In this document: positions 20,961 through 32,836 of the stretch, piece by piece
Layout of the letters: each line of letters begins with the position of its first letter
How positions within the stretch are numbered: position 1 is the first letter of the stretch
Assembly: GCF_033473495.1 (NCBI RefSeq)
Contig: NC_088936.1
Span: forward strand, 1,240,001 to 1,304,000
Length of the DNA: 64,000 bases
DNA from: Cercospora beticola
Taxonomy: Eukaryota > Ascomycota > Dothideomycetes > Mycosphaerellales > Mycosphaerellaceae
Direction: 5' to 3'
Notes under the pieces: generated by a model
Seen by the model: the letters and a program-made list of their open reading frames with translations, nothing else
The model's database searches: none
Told to the model about the DNA's origin: nothing
Translations under genes and position numbers: made by a program

Positions 20961-22529
20961 ATGGCGTTTCTTCCTGCAGACTTGGCAAGCTGGTTCGCTC
21001 CTGCTCTTGCCATCACAATTACGTCCTTTCTCTTCTACTATCATTTCCTTTTCTCCCAACGCTCCCCATTTCCAATTGTCAACTCCTATCCCTACGACTT
21101 CCTCAATCGCAGAGCCCACAAGACCTACCTCGAAAATGCTCAAGAACTCATCACTCAAGGCCTCGAGAAATACAATAGCCCCATCACTCTTGCGACACCT
21201 TCCGGCCCTCTCATGATCCTGCCAGCTGAATCAATAGACTGGGTCCGCACAAACCCCGATCTCGACCACCAAGAACTCGTTCTCCAACAATACTTCGGCA
21301 ACTTCCCCGGCTTCGAAGCGAATAAAATCATGCATGATGATCCAGACAATTTAGTCATTAACCTCATCAAGAGGAAGCTCTCACAGAATGGAAAATTGGT
21401 GCCGATTCTGAGCCGGCATATTGGCGAGGCGTTGGAGGAGTTGTGGACGGAGAATGAGGAGTGGCATCTGATTGAATGGTATGGTAGTACAATGGGATTG
21501 ATCTCGAGAGCTGCAGGTGCGGTATTTGCGGGAGAGAAGCTTTCGCGTGATGGAGAGTGGCAGCGAATGACGATGCGGTATGCTACGGGGTTCTTTTCTG
21601 CTGCGTTTGAGTTGATGCGGTGGCCGGCTTGGACGAGGCCTGTTGTCCATTGGTTTTTGCCTGGAGCGAGGGATTGTAGGAAATTGATGAGGGATGTGAG
21701 GAGGGTCATGCGGGAGGAGGTGAAGAGGAGGGAGAGGGAGGGGACAGAAGGGAAAGGAGAAATAGAGTATTTTGATGCTGTGGGATGGAGTGAGGAGCTT
21801 GCGGGCGGCAAAAAGGTCGATCATGGGGCTGTACAGCTTTCGCTTGCGATGGCTGCGTTGCACACTACCTCGAGCGCGCTGAGGCAGGTTCTGTTGGACT
21901 TGTGCGAGCACGCTGAGCTTGTTGAGCCTCTGCGGGAAGAAGTGAGGGAAGCCGTGAAGGATCATGGCGTAACTGCGGCAGCAGTTGCGAAAATGCACTT
22001 GCTCGACAGTGTTATGAAGGAGTCGCAAAGACTAGGTCCTCCAACGATTGGTAAGTCAAGCCTGATGTGATGCGGAACCTGGGTTCCTGGCACTGACGAG
22101 ATCAAAGCTGGTCCCGAGCGCCTCGTAATCCGCGACACAAGGCTTCCAGATGGTATCCTGCTCGCACGCGGCTCTCACATCGCCGTCGACCAATCTGGCA
22201 TGCGAAGTCCAGGGAACTACTCCGAGCCAGAAAAGTTCGACGGTTATCGCTTCTACAAAATGCGTGAAGCGGGCGATGAGCGCACGGCTTTCGCCTCATC
22301 GACCAAAGAGCACAGCGTGTTCGGCATTGGGAAATATATCTGTCCAGGAAGATTTCTTGCGGCGGTCGAGATCAAGCTGTGCCTGGCGCATATCTTGCTC
22401 AAGTACGATGTCAGATTTCGTGAGGGCTACAAGCCACAATCTGCAAAACTGGGAATTGTGAACATGGTCGACATCGCGGCGCAGATAGAGGTAGGACGGC
22501 GGCATGATGCTGATGATGTTCTTGTGTGA
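20961..22529 (+). CDS. Cytochrome P450 monooxygenase
   Basis: Two exons, 20961-22050 and 22108-22529, with a 57-bp intron; 503 residues. The N-terminal anchor is LASWFAPALAITITSFLFYY. Later motifs in order are an I-helix AALHTTS, the K-helix ExxR in KESQR, PEKFDGYRF, and the heme loop FGIGKYICPGRFLA with Cys442 as axial ligand. The pattern HTTS plus GxxxCPGRF is like fungal P450s that modify terpenoids or other secondary metabolites, but no cluster backbone gene lies nearby, so the substrate is unknown. An upstream in-frame Met at 20,811 is less likely because the membrane anchor would then be internal. It acts in the ER membrane with a reductase partner. Confidence 0.93.
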
Positions 22530-22757
22530 GCGAAACTCGTGTGTATATAATGTTATGCAGAAAGTGGAAGGTTGATGGAGAGGACGGCGGGCGATGCCCG
22601 CTTGGACGCGTTCAAGCCGAATTTCGCCCGATTTCCACGACAACGCCCACAACAAACTTCCGCCTTCGGACTTTTGGCACAGCACCACCGGCACGACATT
22701 CGTTGGCAACAGCCTTATTCGCCAGTTTGGAGACTACTGTACATATTTCACTTCAGC

Positions 22758-24746
22758 ATGGCTCGATTACGGCGTGCTCCAGTCGATGGCAGCGAGCCTT
22801 GCAGAAGCACGTGCGAAACAGACGTGACAGATTCACCGCCCACGCGGCCAGCAAGACGGAAACCAGCAGCGAGATACACGATCCCGGAAGACTCAGATGA
22901 GGAAGAACCTGTGACACGGAAGAAGAAACCAACAGCCCCAGGAGACCGCTCGAAATCGGCCTCCCAGATTCGACTTGCTCCTTTGCAATCTTTGAGCAGC
23001 CTCAGCGACTTGACGATACAGGATGATACACCGGAGAAGGCGAGGCGTAGATCGCCTTTGAAGCAGGAGGCGCGGAGAATGTTACAGAAGAAATCTTCAA
23101 AGACGTCGAACCTGTTGGAAGATGCACCCACATCTACTCAGATTTCTCTGGCAGCGCACAGCGAATTGGATCGCGAAGAAGAATCGGCTGAAAGTGCGGA
23201 CGACGTGGATGAGGAAGTGGACGTCGAAGAGAGTATTTGGTGTGGCTCAGAGCCCGATGCATCAGCATCTGAGGATGACTTGCCCAGTCCGAGTTCATTT
23301 TTTCCAGCAAGGCGGAAGCAAGCAGATCAGAAGCAGCCTGACTTGGCAAAGCAATTGGAAGCACTTCGTATTTTCGATGCCGATACCGATGCACCCACGA
23401 AACGTCCCGCAGCGCGAAATGACAGGTTGGTCTCAGCAATACGCCCCGGCAGTTCCTCAGATAAGGAGAATCAAGATGCAATCATCAAGTTCTCGCCACC
23501 TCGGTCTAAGAAGCCGATGGTTGCGCGAGAACCAGACGAGCGACCATCAACACCTCCTCTTCCACCGCCTTCGCCCACAAAGCTGAAGTCTCCTTCCAAG
23601 CGGCCACCACGCATACCCACACCACCTGGTCGTCCGAGCCTAGACGCTTTCTGGACAGCATCAGCAGTCAATGACTGGAACGACCAGTACTCCCCACAGA
23701 AGCCCATTCGGTCGCCGCGAAAGCTCTTCGAACCACAGACCAAACTCTTCGACGACACACCGATAGCCTCACCCGCAAAACTCGCCAGCCCAACCAAACG
23801 CTCCAAAGCCGAACTTCAGGCCCGGAAAGACTGGGAAACCCGCAAAATATCTATCGCCGAATCCTTCCTTCAGGAGCTCGATCAAACCATCACCCAAGGC
23901 CGCATCGCAGCACTGTCGGCCTCCACAGGTGGCGTCCAGATAATCTGGTCCAAAACTCTCAACAGCACCGCCGGACGCGCCAATTGGCGCCGCGAAACAA
24001 CAAAATCCCACCCCTCCAGCACCAACAAAGACCCCACAAAACCAACATCAACCACCACAACACACAAACACTTCGCCACAATCGAACTCGCCTCCAAAGT
24101 CCTAACCTACTCTCCTCAAGCCGAAACTCAGCTCCTTAACGTCCTCGCTCACGAATTCTGTCACTTGGCGAATTTCATGGTCTCAGGTATAAAAGACCAA
24201 CCACATGGAGCGAGTTTCAAAACTTGGGGGAGGAAATGTAGTCAAGCGTTCAAGGACAGAGGGATTGAAGTCACCACGAAACATAGTTATGAGATTGAGT
24301 ATAAGTATGTTTGGAAGTGTGTGGAAGAGGATGAGTGTGGGATGGAGTTTAAGAGGCATAGTAAGAGTATTGATCCGGAGAGGCATCGGTGCGGGGGTTG
24401 TAAGGGGAACTTGGTGCAGGTTAAGCCTGTGCCACGAGGAGGTGCGGTAAAGGCGGCGGGTGGGAAGGTGGAGGGTGGTGAAGCTGGGCAGAAGAAGTCT
24501 GCGCCGCAAGTCAATGGCTACGCGGCGTATGTGAAGCAGCATTTTGCTTCATTGAAGAAGTCTTTGCCGCCTGGGACGAGTCATAAGGAGGTTATGGAGG
24601 CTTTGGGGAGACAGTACAGGGCTGAGAAAGCAGCAGCGGGAACCAAGACAGCGGATTCTGGAGCTGTTCCTGCCGCAGACGAAGTGGCGGACAAGTTGGC
24701 AAGTGTCAAGCTGAACGTCAAAGAGATCATTGAGCTAGAGGATTAA
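22758..24746 (+). CDS. SprT-like metalloprotease with HMG-like C-terminus (GCNA-like)
   Basis: Single exon; the start chosen is the Met at 22,758 (MARLRRAPVDGSEP), 662 residues, though the frame is open from 22,572. Residues 1-350 are disordered, acidic and basic by turns, with many Ser/Pro. The SprT-like zinc protease domain follows, with the active-site motif HEFCH at 465-469 and a third region around HGASFKTWGRKCSQAF. A zinc ribbon follows with Cys pairs (YVWKCVEEDECG, HRCGGCKGN). The last part (NGYAAYVKQHFASLKKSLP, EVMEALGRQYRAEK) resembles an HMG box. This layout matches the fungal proteins related to GCNA/ACRC, which act on DNA-protein crosslinks in the nucleus. Confidence 0.9.
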   Translation: MARLRRAPVDGSEPCRSTCETDVTDSPPTRPARRKPAARYTIPEDSDEEEPVTRKKKPTAPGDRSKSASQIRLAPLQSLSSLSDLTIQDDTPEKARRRSPLKQEARRMLQKKSSKTSNLLEDAPTSTQISLAAHSELDREEESAESADDVDEEVDVEESIWCGSEPDASASEDDLPSPSSFFPARRKQADQKQPDLAKQLEALRIFDADTDAPTKRPAARNDRLVSAIRPGSSSDKENQDAIIKFSPPRSKKPMVAREPDERPSTPPLPPPSPTKLKSPSKRPPRIPTPPGRPSLDAFWTASAVNDWNDQYSPQKPIRSPRKLFEPQTKLFDDTPIASPAKLASPTKRSKAELQARKDWETRKISIAESFLQELDQTITQGRIAALSASTGGVQIIWSKTLNSTAGRANWRRETTKSHPSSTNKDPTKPTSTTTTHKHFATIELASKVLTYSPQAETQLLNVLAHEFCHLANFMVSGIKDQPHGASFKTWGRKCSQAFKDRGIEVTTKHSYEIEYKYVWKCVEEDECGMEFKRHSKSIDPERHRCGGCKGNLVQVKPVPRGGAVKAAGGKVEGGEAGQKKSAPQVNGYAAYVKQHFASLKKSLPPGTSHKEVMEALGRQYRAEKAAAGTKTADSGAVPAADEVADKLASVKLNVKEIIELED

Positions 24747-25509
24747 CCGTATCATCAAGCTGCCATAGATAAGCCATTATGCTTGATTGTTGTATTTATC
24801 TCAGCAAGTCCACTTGAGCTTTGTGATCAATTAACATATCTCGGCGCATTCCATCAATGCATAGCTTTCCGGCTGATCAGGCATCAAAAACATGCTCCCT
24901 CGTTCAACCATTCACACGAAGGCTGAAAGCTTTCCATGAACAGCAAAGGTCATAACTCTAGGTTCGAGAGCTGCCATACAACACTTCACTCCAGCTCCGC
25001 CCATCAGGTCATCAGCTTGCAAGACCAGAAGAACCCGAAAGCCCGAAAGAGAAGACACCTCACTGCTGTATGAAGTAGAGCAAATCGGATTGGGTCATCA
25101 AATCACCAAAAAATGGATTGGAAGCAAGAGATGATCACCATATCAATGATTCCGCACTAGTAGTTACACTCTATTTTCTTTGCCTCCATTTCCCTCCATT
25201 CTACCCATACATGTCCGAAGATACAATGCTTCCGTGGATATCTCGTAAAGATCGTGATGAGTCTATGGCCATCCAATGCTTAATGCCTTCTGCTCTTTCT
25301 GAAAGAGTGTGTCTGCTACTGCTTCTGCGCGCTGCTGCTGTGTAAAAGGACTGTGGGTTCTAAATCCTGATTCCAAAACGCCCGCTTTGCCCGGTCTATC
25401 CCCAAATTGGATCCTAGACTCCAGGTCTCCCAATGCAATTGTCGTGATATTCGTAGTCATCGTGGTCTTTTCCATTTTGGCCAGTGTGCTGCTCAGCCCA
25501 AGAATGTGT
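24747..25509. other. Convergent intergenic region
   Basis: Relatively A/T-rich 3' flanks of the SprT-like gene and of the Trp/Gly-rich secreted protein gene. No gene, RNA or repeat was recognised. Confidence 0.5.
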
Positions 25510-26185
25510 TCACAGATTGATACCCAGCCCCAAGCCGACGTTGAGTCCACCGAGGCCAAGGTTCGCGTTAATGCCGATGCCGCCGCTGGCATAGTAGGAG
25601 CCCCAATTGTAGCCTCCAAGTGGATACGCTCCCCAGCATGTGAGCCAGTTGAGTGGGTTGTGGTCCCAATAATCGGCGTAGCCCCAATAGGGCAAGAAAC
25701 TTTGGCAGCCGTTAGCGAATGGCCAGTTGAGCCAGCTACCGCCACAGTTTGGCCAGCACTGTGCATTGGCTTCGGCATCGCGCTGCTGAATGCTGTTGGA
25801 GTCTTTGTTGTTGGTGCTCTGGGTGGCGCCCTGTTGTTGTTGCTGCTTCGCCAGCGCATTGGCTTTGAGCTGTTTCCAGTCCTCCATGGTAGGGATCTTC
25901 GCATTCGCCAGTTTGTCTGCACCGAAGTTCGTCTCATATGCCTGCTTGAACTCTGCGCCGAACTTGTTGAAGATTTCTGCTTCAGAGTCCCCGGCTTGTT
26001 TGGCCTTGGTGACTAGTTGGGACATCTCGGCATTTTGAGCATTGATTTCTCGAGCAACAATGTTCTGCTGATGGTTAGTGATGTGAACTGGAGAGGCTTC
26101 GAGTGCCACTCACTTCTGTTGGTACTGCGAGAACGCCAGAGAGAGCCAAAGAGGCGACAGTAGCAGCAACGAGCTTGAATTGCAT
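25510..26185 (-). CDS. Secreted Trp/Gly-rich protein (209 aa)
   Basis: Two exons, 26185-26114 and 26067-25510, with a 46-bp phase-0 intron (gtgagt...actaaccatcag). The first exon is almost exactly the signal peptide (MQFKLVAATVASLALSGVLA). The mature protein has an Ala/Gln-rich helical part (NAEMSQLVTKAKQAGDSE, then a short Gln run), two Cys near CWPNCGGSW, a stretch dense in Trp and Tyr (LPYWGYADYWDHNPLNWLTC), and a repetitive Gly/Leu/Asn end (LGLGGLNVGLGLGINL). I do not recognise the family. It may be a wall-associated or host-contact protein. A TATA-like atataagg (minus strand, 26,343-26,350) sits about 160 bp upstream. Confidence 0.8.
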
Positions 26186-28133
26186 ATTGATTGATTGTTT
26201 GATTGTTTGATCGAGGCGTTGACTGGAACTGATGAATAAAGAAGTGCTGAGCTGATTGTGATTGAACGAGGTGGTTGTACTGGTTGTTGTGGTGTGGAGA
26301 TGCTGATGCTGATGATGAGTTGAATGTCAGGAATTCTTTAGTCCTTATATCTGATTTCTGTCGCCATAGAGGCCGGAAGCATAGCATGTGAGTCGTCGCT
26401 TTGCCTTCCGTAACGAAGACGTTCGTAGACTCTCGCACATGGCAACAATTGGGGTCGAAGCTGGGGGTTGAGAGGGATATGCCTGTCGACATGCACTATT
26501 CATACATCGGCAACCATTCTGGGCAGTACTCTTTGAACTCAATAGTTGTTGCTCTTCCCAAAAAGGTTGGCCTTCCAACTCAATTCATGGATCTTGCTGA
26601 TCGGAGCTGAGGAACACCAGTACCGCCAAAGCATGTTGCTATTTCGTGCTGGCCTGCTCGGTCGGCGTGACGTCGATTTTTTCTTCACAACACCAACAAT
26701 AGTATCGTGCCGCTCCGAACCTTCTTCCACGAGGTTGGGCGTTGGGCGTGGCATTTGGGGCTCTGGCCACAGACTTCGCTCAGAGACCGAAGGACTGGTG
26801 GGCTGCATAGCACCTGTATTTGGGAATGCAACAAACAATGCCACTGAAGTTTTGTCAGCCCTATCCCGGATTTCAGTTTTCGTTCGACGTTGGAAGAAAG
26901 TGCTGAGCCGAGCATTGCTGACAGGCACGAACTGCTCGCTGACAGGTTCATCCTCATCGCACAATGAGCGTCCCTTCCCCATTTGGTCGTGTCTGACTGG
27001 AGCCACGAAAGATATTGACGGGGTAGTTTCCGAACCCTCAGTCTCTGCACGACCTCTTCCGACCGTGAACCGAAGAGAGTTTGGTGTTACTGGTTGTCGG
27101 AGATCCAGACCGCTCTGCATCCTCGTGCTGAAAAGACCTCAAGCTTTCCACAGCCACCCGCACAGGGAAAGACCACCGCAGCGTTTTCCTCTTCCAGCTG
27201 AAAATGCCCGAACAAGGGCTCATTATGCTATTCGTGCATGTGTGCATGGGTACTATAGTGATCAGACAGTGTCACTGTGCCATCACGTAATTCATGCCTT
27301 TGCACCTTACCGTTAAGGTTAATTCTTCTGCCCAGTCGGACGTGCTGCTCTGCTCTGAGTCTGTCGCTAGGCTTGCCTCGTGCCATAGCGCTGGTAAAGA
27401 CCGTCTATCTTTAGCAAGACAACCAGGAAGCGGGATTGTGCCGTTGTATGTCGTGGTTGGATTTGCGGCGGAAACGTGATTTTGCCATGTTGGTGTACGA
27501 AAAATCGGTGCTTGTCATAAACCACATACGGCAAGTGTGCTCTGTGCCTGCCAAAAGTGTCAGTCAGCGATCGTCACATGTGCTCCTGCTCCATTCTGGC
27601 TTTCGGGTTTACTGCTTCCGTTGGACGTACAGTACTGCACAGCATACGAGCTTCGATCTCACATGCATGTCACTCGCCTTCCTCCCTGGATCACGATATC
27701 TCTGCCTAGGGCAACAGCTCCCAAGCGTGTGGAACGCCGTGAGATCCGCCAGAGTACCCCATGGCTTCTGTTAGAAGACTCCCTGCAGTATCGTCAACGC
27801 CAATCATCAGACCTTCCCAATACGACGAAGTATGCAAACTTCGGCCATTATCGGTTCTCGCGGAAAGTAAGGAAGAGAGTACGAAATGTTATTCCACTCT
27901 GCGCGTATCGACGAGAAACACGTCTCTGAGCACGATCGCGATACGAAAACACCAATGTTCACCCAACCATGGCCTGTCGAGCGGCCAGATCCCAGCCATC
28001 ATGTCCTAACGCCATCGATCATTCCGTCATGGTATCCTGCCACCCCAAGAGAATCCTGTACATCGTGCCCTCATCAAGTCAACTCCAGTCGTGCTTCCTG
28101 CAAGGCTCGAGAGAGCTGCGTTCAATGCTGCCA
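26186..28133. other. Intergenic region, about 1.9 kb
   Basis: Next to the secreted-protein gene the leader holds short tandem tgattgttt-like repeats (26,186-26,212) and gttgttgt/gatgct repeats, as seen in strongly expressed fungal genes. A 256-codon plus frame at 26,546-27,316 and a 193-codon minus frame overlap it, but both have erratic composition and no motif, so neither is called. From 27,300 to 28,133 I see nothing. Confidence 0.45.
26343..26350 (-). promoter_or_regulatory. TATA-like box of the Trp/Gly-rich secreted protein gene
   Basis: Reads atataagg on the minus strand, about 160 bp upstream of the ATG at 26,185. Short tgatt-type repeats lie in the leader between them. Confidence 0.4.
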
Positions 28134-31100
28134 CTATTGCGGCGTCTGCAAAAGTCCAGCATCAGGCGCTCCAGCGCCGGCTCTCGCCTGCTGCACCGTT
28201 CGATGATGCGGATCAATGTAATCACGGTTCTCAACCGTAACACTCTTCGTCTACACATCGCAGTCAAGTCAGCACAAGCAATTCCTAAGCCTCGCCCCAA
28301 GAAAGTGAGAAGTCAGACTTACCATATGGTTAACCTTGTAAACGCCGACCAACCTCGCCGCCAACTCAAACATATTGTTCCTCAACGAAATAACAATAAA
28401 CTGCGCATTCTTCGTCCTCTCCTTGATATACGCCGCTACAATACTCACATTCCGGAAATCCAACGCAGCATCAATTTCGTCCATGACGTACAATGGCGTA
28501 GGCTTGTAATGATGCAGCGCGAAAACCAACGCCAGGGATGAAAGCGTCTTCTCACCACCCGACAGATTGCCAATGTTCTTCCAAGATTTCTTGGGAGGCA
28601 TGACGGAAAACAAAATACCCTCGCTGAAAGGATCCAGTGAGTCGACGAGCTCGAGCTCGGCGTTGCCGCCCATGGTGATCATTTGATACATCTCTTTGAG
28701 GCGTTGAGAGATGATGAAGAAGCCCTCCATGAAGCCTTCGAGACGCAGACGGCGGAGATCATCAGTGCGTTTCTTGGCGGAATCGCGCGCTGCGAGGGCC
28801 GTGTTGAGGTCTTCGAGGCGGTCACCATATTCTCGGACGCGTTTGCGGTACTCAGCGAGGACTGAGAGTTCGACGGCTTGGGAGGTGCGATCTTCGAGAG
28901 ACGCAATTTGTGCTTTGAGGTCGTTCTTGTCGAGGTCTTGCAGCTCATCGCGAGAGAGTTCAGGGACGGGCTCGGGTTCCTTTTCTTCGCCGTCTTCGGA
29001 CACATTTTGCAGTGTGAGCTTGCTGAGTTTCTCTGTCCAGTAAGCTTGTTGCTTCTGGTTCGTGGCGAGATGTTTCTGGCTCTCTTCCAGTCTGTTGCGC
29101 ATTTCGACCTCTGCACCTCTCGTGTCGTTGAGCTCCGTCTGCATCTCGTCAATTTTGTTCTTGAGCTCGTCCAGCTGTTCTTTCTTCTCTTCGAGTGCAA
29201 TCTTGCCCTCCTCATATTGATTACGCAGGTCTGAGTTGCCATTGTTCTGGTTCTGCGCACTCTGTTCGACATTCTCGAGTTCGGCAGCGATCTTTTCCAG
29301 CTCGGCTTCGGCATCCGCAAGAGCTTTTTCGTGCTTGCTTCGTGCTTTGTCTGCTTTGGTCTTGGACACTTCTGCAGCATTCAGACGCTCAGCGAGCAGG
29401 TCAATCTGCGCCTTCAGGCTGTCGACCTTGGCCTTCTGACCACGCATTTTCATGCCGCCAATCTCCATGATCTTGTCTTGAAGCTCTTTGATCTCCAACT
29501 CCAGACCTTCTGTTTCTGACTGAAGCTTCTCAATATCCTTCTCCATGGAAGCGATGCTCTTTTCGAGAGACGCAGTCTTGCTCTTGTCGGTCTTGGACCC
29601 TCGCTGTTCGTTGGAGAGCTCCGACACTCGATGCTCAGCGTCCGCAATATTGCGATCAATGCTGCCAAGTTCCAATTCGAGCTTCTGCACCTGCGTCTCG
29701 AGCTTCGGTATCTGATTCTGCAACTGCCTCACCTGATTCTCGAGCTCTCGCTGCTCATCTTGAAGTGCAGAAAACTCTTTCTCAAGAGCGTCGCGATCGA
29801 CTTCGTACTTTTGCACCTGCTCCTTCGTGGTATCTGCTGCAACTTTGGAGGACATGGCGCCCTTGGACACCTTGTTACCACCACCGCTCATGGTACCAGA
29901 CTTGTCGATGAGCTTGCCCTGGAGAGAGACCACTCGCCATCTCTTAGCACCATAAGCAACTCGATCCGCTTGCTGCGAATCGTCTGCGACAAGAGTATTC
30001 TGGAGCACACTGTAGAAAGCTGGGAGGAAACGCTCGTGCTTCGCTCTGACCAAGTCGAATAGTCGAGGGCAGTTTTCCGGCGTTTGAATAGGTGAAAGGT
30101 CCCGCCTGGGCAACTTGTCGAGACAGATGAAGTTGGCGCGACCCAGATTGTTCTTCCGCAGGTACTCAATACATTGCTGAGCTGCTTCGACAGTGTCCAC
30201 GACCATGTTGTCAAGGGACGGACATGCCGTAGAAATGGCGACATCGTACTTTGCATCGATGGCTCCGAGGTTGCCCAATCGTCCGTGGAAGCCATCAACA
30301 CGACCAGATTCTTTCAAGCGAGTCAAACCAGCAAGCACATTTCCTTGGCTCTGCGTTGCCGACAGGCTAGCGCGAGCTTCGTCTGCTTTTGAACGTGCAT
30401 TAGACAGTTTTGCTTTCAGAGCGGGCTCTTTCGCTGAGACTTCATCGAGCTGCTTCTGGGCGGCTTGGACCTCCTTCTCGGCTGACTTGCGCTGCTTCTT
30501 GCACGTCTCGATCTCGGCGGCTTTGGCCTCGCGTTGCTCTTGTAAAAATTCGATCTTGGCCTGCACTTCAGCAACGGCGGTGGCACCAGCATTCTCGCGC
30601 TCTCGAAGGATGTCAAGCTCTGATTGTGCGACAGCAATCGACGATTGCTTTTCGCTGATCTTCGCCGACCATGGCTCCAGCTGTTTTTGTTTGACTGCGA
30701 TCTCATCGCTGATGCCCTGCGTCTTCCCCTTCAGCGACTCTCGAATCTTCGCCAGCTCCTCGTCCTCAGCTGTCATCTGCTCCTCGAGTTGTTGGATCTC
30801 CCCAGTGAGGCGCTCAACGTCATCGGCAGCCTGCCTTGACAGATTTGTCGCCTGGGAAATCTCGAAGTTGGAGGTCTCGCGAGTCTTCTCGGACTTCTTC
30901 TCCTTGTTCTTGAGGTGTTTCTTCTTTTCCTCGATCTTGACTCCTGCCTTGTCCATCTCGTCGACTTGCTTCTTCACAGCGGCCAGCTCCTTCTCCATTC
31001 TGTCATAGACTTTGGACTCGCTCTTGTGTTGCTTCTCGACAGCCTTGATTTTTGTTTCAGCCTCCTGATGTCTGCCAAGCTCTTCATTCAGCTCTCCTTG

Positions 31101-32720
31101 GACTTGAGCGATTGCTTCCTCCGACACTTGGATGTTGTCGGAGCACTCAGCGATATAGACCTGGTACAGTGCCGACTGCTTTGACGCAAGCTCGTTCTCA
31201 TCGCGCAAATATGCCAGCGCCTTTTCTTTCTTATGTTCCAGCCCGTTCTTCTCCTTCTCCACGTGCTGAACTCGCGTACTCTTCTCAAGACACACCTCGT
31301 TGAGAGTCTCGGTCTCTGTTGCCGCCTCTTCGATAGGAGTCTTGTACTTGGACGTGCCGATGATATCCTCAAGATATTCCAGCAATCCGTCATCGTGCTC
31401 GTTGGCTGCCTTTGGCTTCATCTGTGCAATCGATTCGACTTCACCCTGCAGAATCAGGAAACGCTTGTGATCCAAGTCGATTCCCCTATCTTTGAGCAAT
31501 GTCGTGACCGTGGTAAAGTCGGATGTCTTTCCGTTGATGTAGTATTTGCTACTGTTGTTCTTGAAGGCTCGTCTCGAAACGACCAATTCCGAATTGGGAA
31601 CAACTTCTGAGCCTCCTCCTGGCAAATCCATGACCATCTGGAAATGCACTTCAACCTCGCAGTAGTCCAGATCTGGGTATTGCGCACTGTTGTGAATCAA
31701 TGCAGAGATCTTGCCCTGCCTCATCTTGCTCGCGCGGAAACCAAAGACGAATAAAAGTGAATCGATCACATTGCTCTTGCCAGATCCATTGGGTCCGACA
31801 ACAGAGGAGAAGGAAGCGTGGAAAGGACCGACTCTCTGCTGTCCCGCATAAGACTTGAAGTTGGTGAGCGTGAGCCAGGTTATTGTCATCCGTGGCTTTT
31901 GCTCCACAGGTTCTTGCGACACGGGCACACCCAGCGCTCTTCGCTTAACCACAATATCCATTGGTCTCTCCAGCTTTGTCAGATTCGCATCGATCTTCTT
32001 GAACGCAACTTGCGTCGCATCCGGGCCAGGCGTGCGCTGCGGAGCTTCGAGCATGTTCGAATCGTCGTCTTCTGTTGGTGTAGCTGGACCTTGCGCATCT
32101 CCATCCTTGGGCGGTGTAATTGGACCTTTCGCAGCCTTGGGAGTCGCTACATTCTCGTCCACAGTCACATCCGTCATGTCCACATCCTCTTGCATCGATG
32201 TATGGCGTGAGCTCTGGCGCGGCGTCTGCTCGTTCGCTGAAATCTCGGTGAGCGCGCTCCCTCGTCGCGACGAAGCTTCACGTGAATCTGGAGAATTTGT
32301 TGGTCGTGGTGTTGGTAGTAGCTGCGACTCCTCTTCCTGCAGATCGGGTGCAATGGATACGCGCGAAGCTCTGCTCTTACGCGCGCGTGCGTCTTTGACA
32401 CTTCGTCGCTTGGGCGCTGCTTTCTTGGTCGGTGACTCGGGCTCTTCTGTCGCATCATCGGGTGGAAGGCTGGACACTTGCGACACATCGATAGAGGAAT
32501 CGGTCGTTGTTCGTCGCGCGGCGGTTCTCCTTCGGGTCGCTGCATCGCCGAGCGTCTTGCGACGCGGTGACGCCTTTGCAGCTGGTGTGAATTCTTCCTC
32601 ATCCTCCTCGTCCTGCTTGCTGACCACGCTCTGCTCTGCATCTGATCCGTCGTCCTCGTCGACAACGATCTTCCTCCTTGATGCCATTCGTCGCGCCGGC
32701 CTGGTCGACGATTCCGCCAT
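28134..32720 (-). CDS. SMC4: Condensin subunit Smc4
   Basis: Exons 32720-28323 and 28250-28134 with a 72-bp intron; 1,504 residues. The intron restores the normal end (KVNHM joined to TKSVTIENRDY), which is missing if the first frame is read through. Smc4 is the ATPase arm of condensin that, with Smc2, compacts mitotic chromosomes. In order: a long disordered Ser/Arg-rich N-terminus; TLTNFKSYAG and Walker A GPNGSGKSN near residue 310; coiled coil; a hinge around 800-930 (VDGFHGRLGNLG, TMSGGGNKVSKG just after); a second coiled coil; the signature LSGGEKTLSSLALVFALHHY near 1,385; and Walker B LYVMDEIDAALDF near 1,410. The N-terminal extension before the head is long but usual for Smc4. Confidence 0.97.
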
Positions 32721-32772
32721 GGTCGTGGTGGGCGGGGGTGTGCTGTTTGGTTAGTACGTGCAGTCACACTTT

Positions 32773-32814
32773 CAAAGCACTGTTTACAAAGCACTGTTTA
32801 CAAAGTACTGCCCA
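32773..32814. repeat. 14-bp tandem repeat in the SMC4 upstream region
   Basis: The unit caaagcactgttta occurs twice exactly (32,773-32,786 and 32,787-32,800) and once imperfectly (to 32,814), about 55-95 bp upstream of the SMC4 start codon. Confidence 0.85.
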
Positions 32815-32836
32815 AAACACTGGGTCGCGCTTAACC

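Noticed and set aside
25309..26016. 235-codon plus frame rich in hydrophobic residues
   Set aside because: It is antisense to the Trp/Gly-rich secreted gene, whose signal peptide and intron support the minus strand.
26546..27316. 256-codon plus-strand frame
   Set aside because: Overlaps long minus frames, has no motif, and composition looks random; treated as intergenic.
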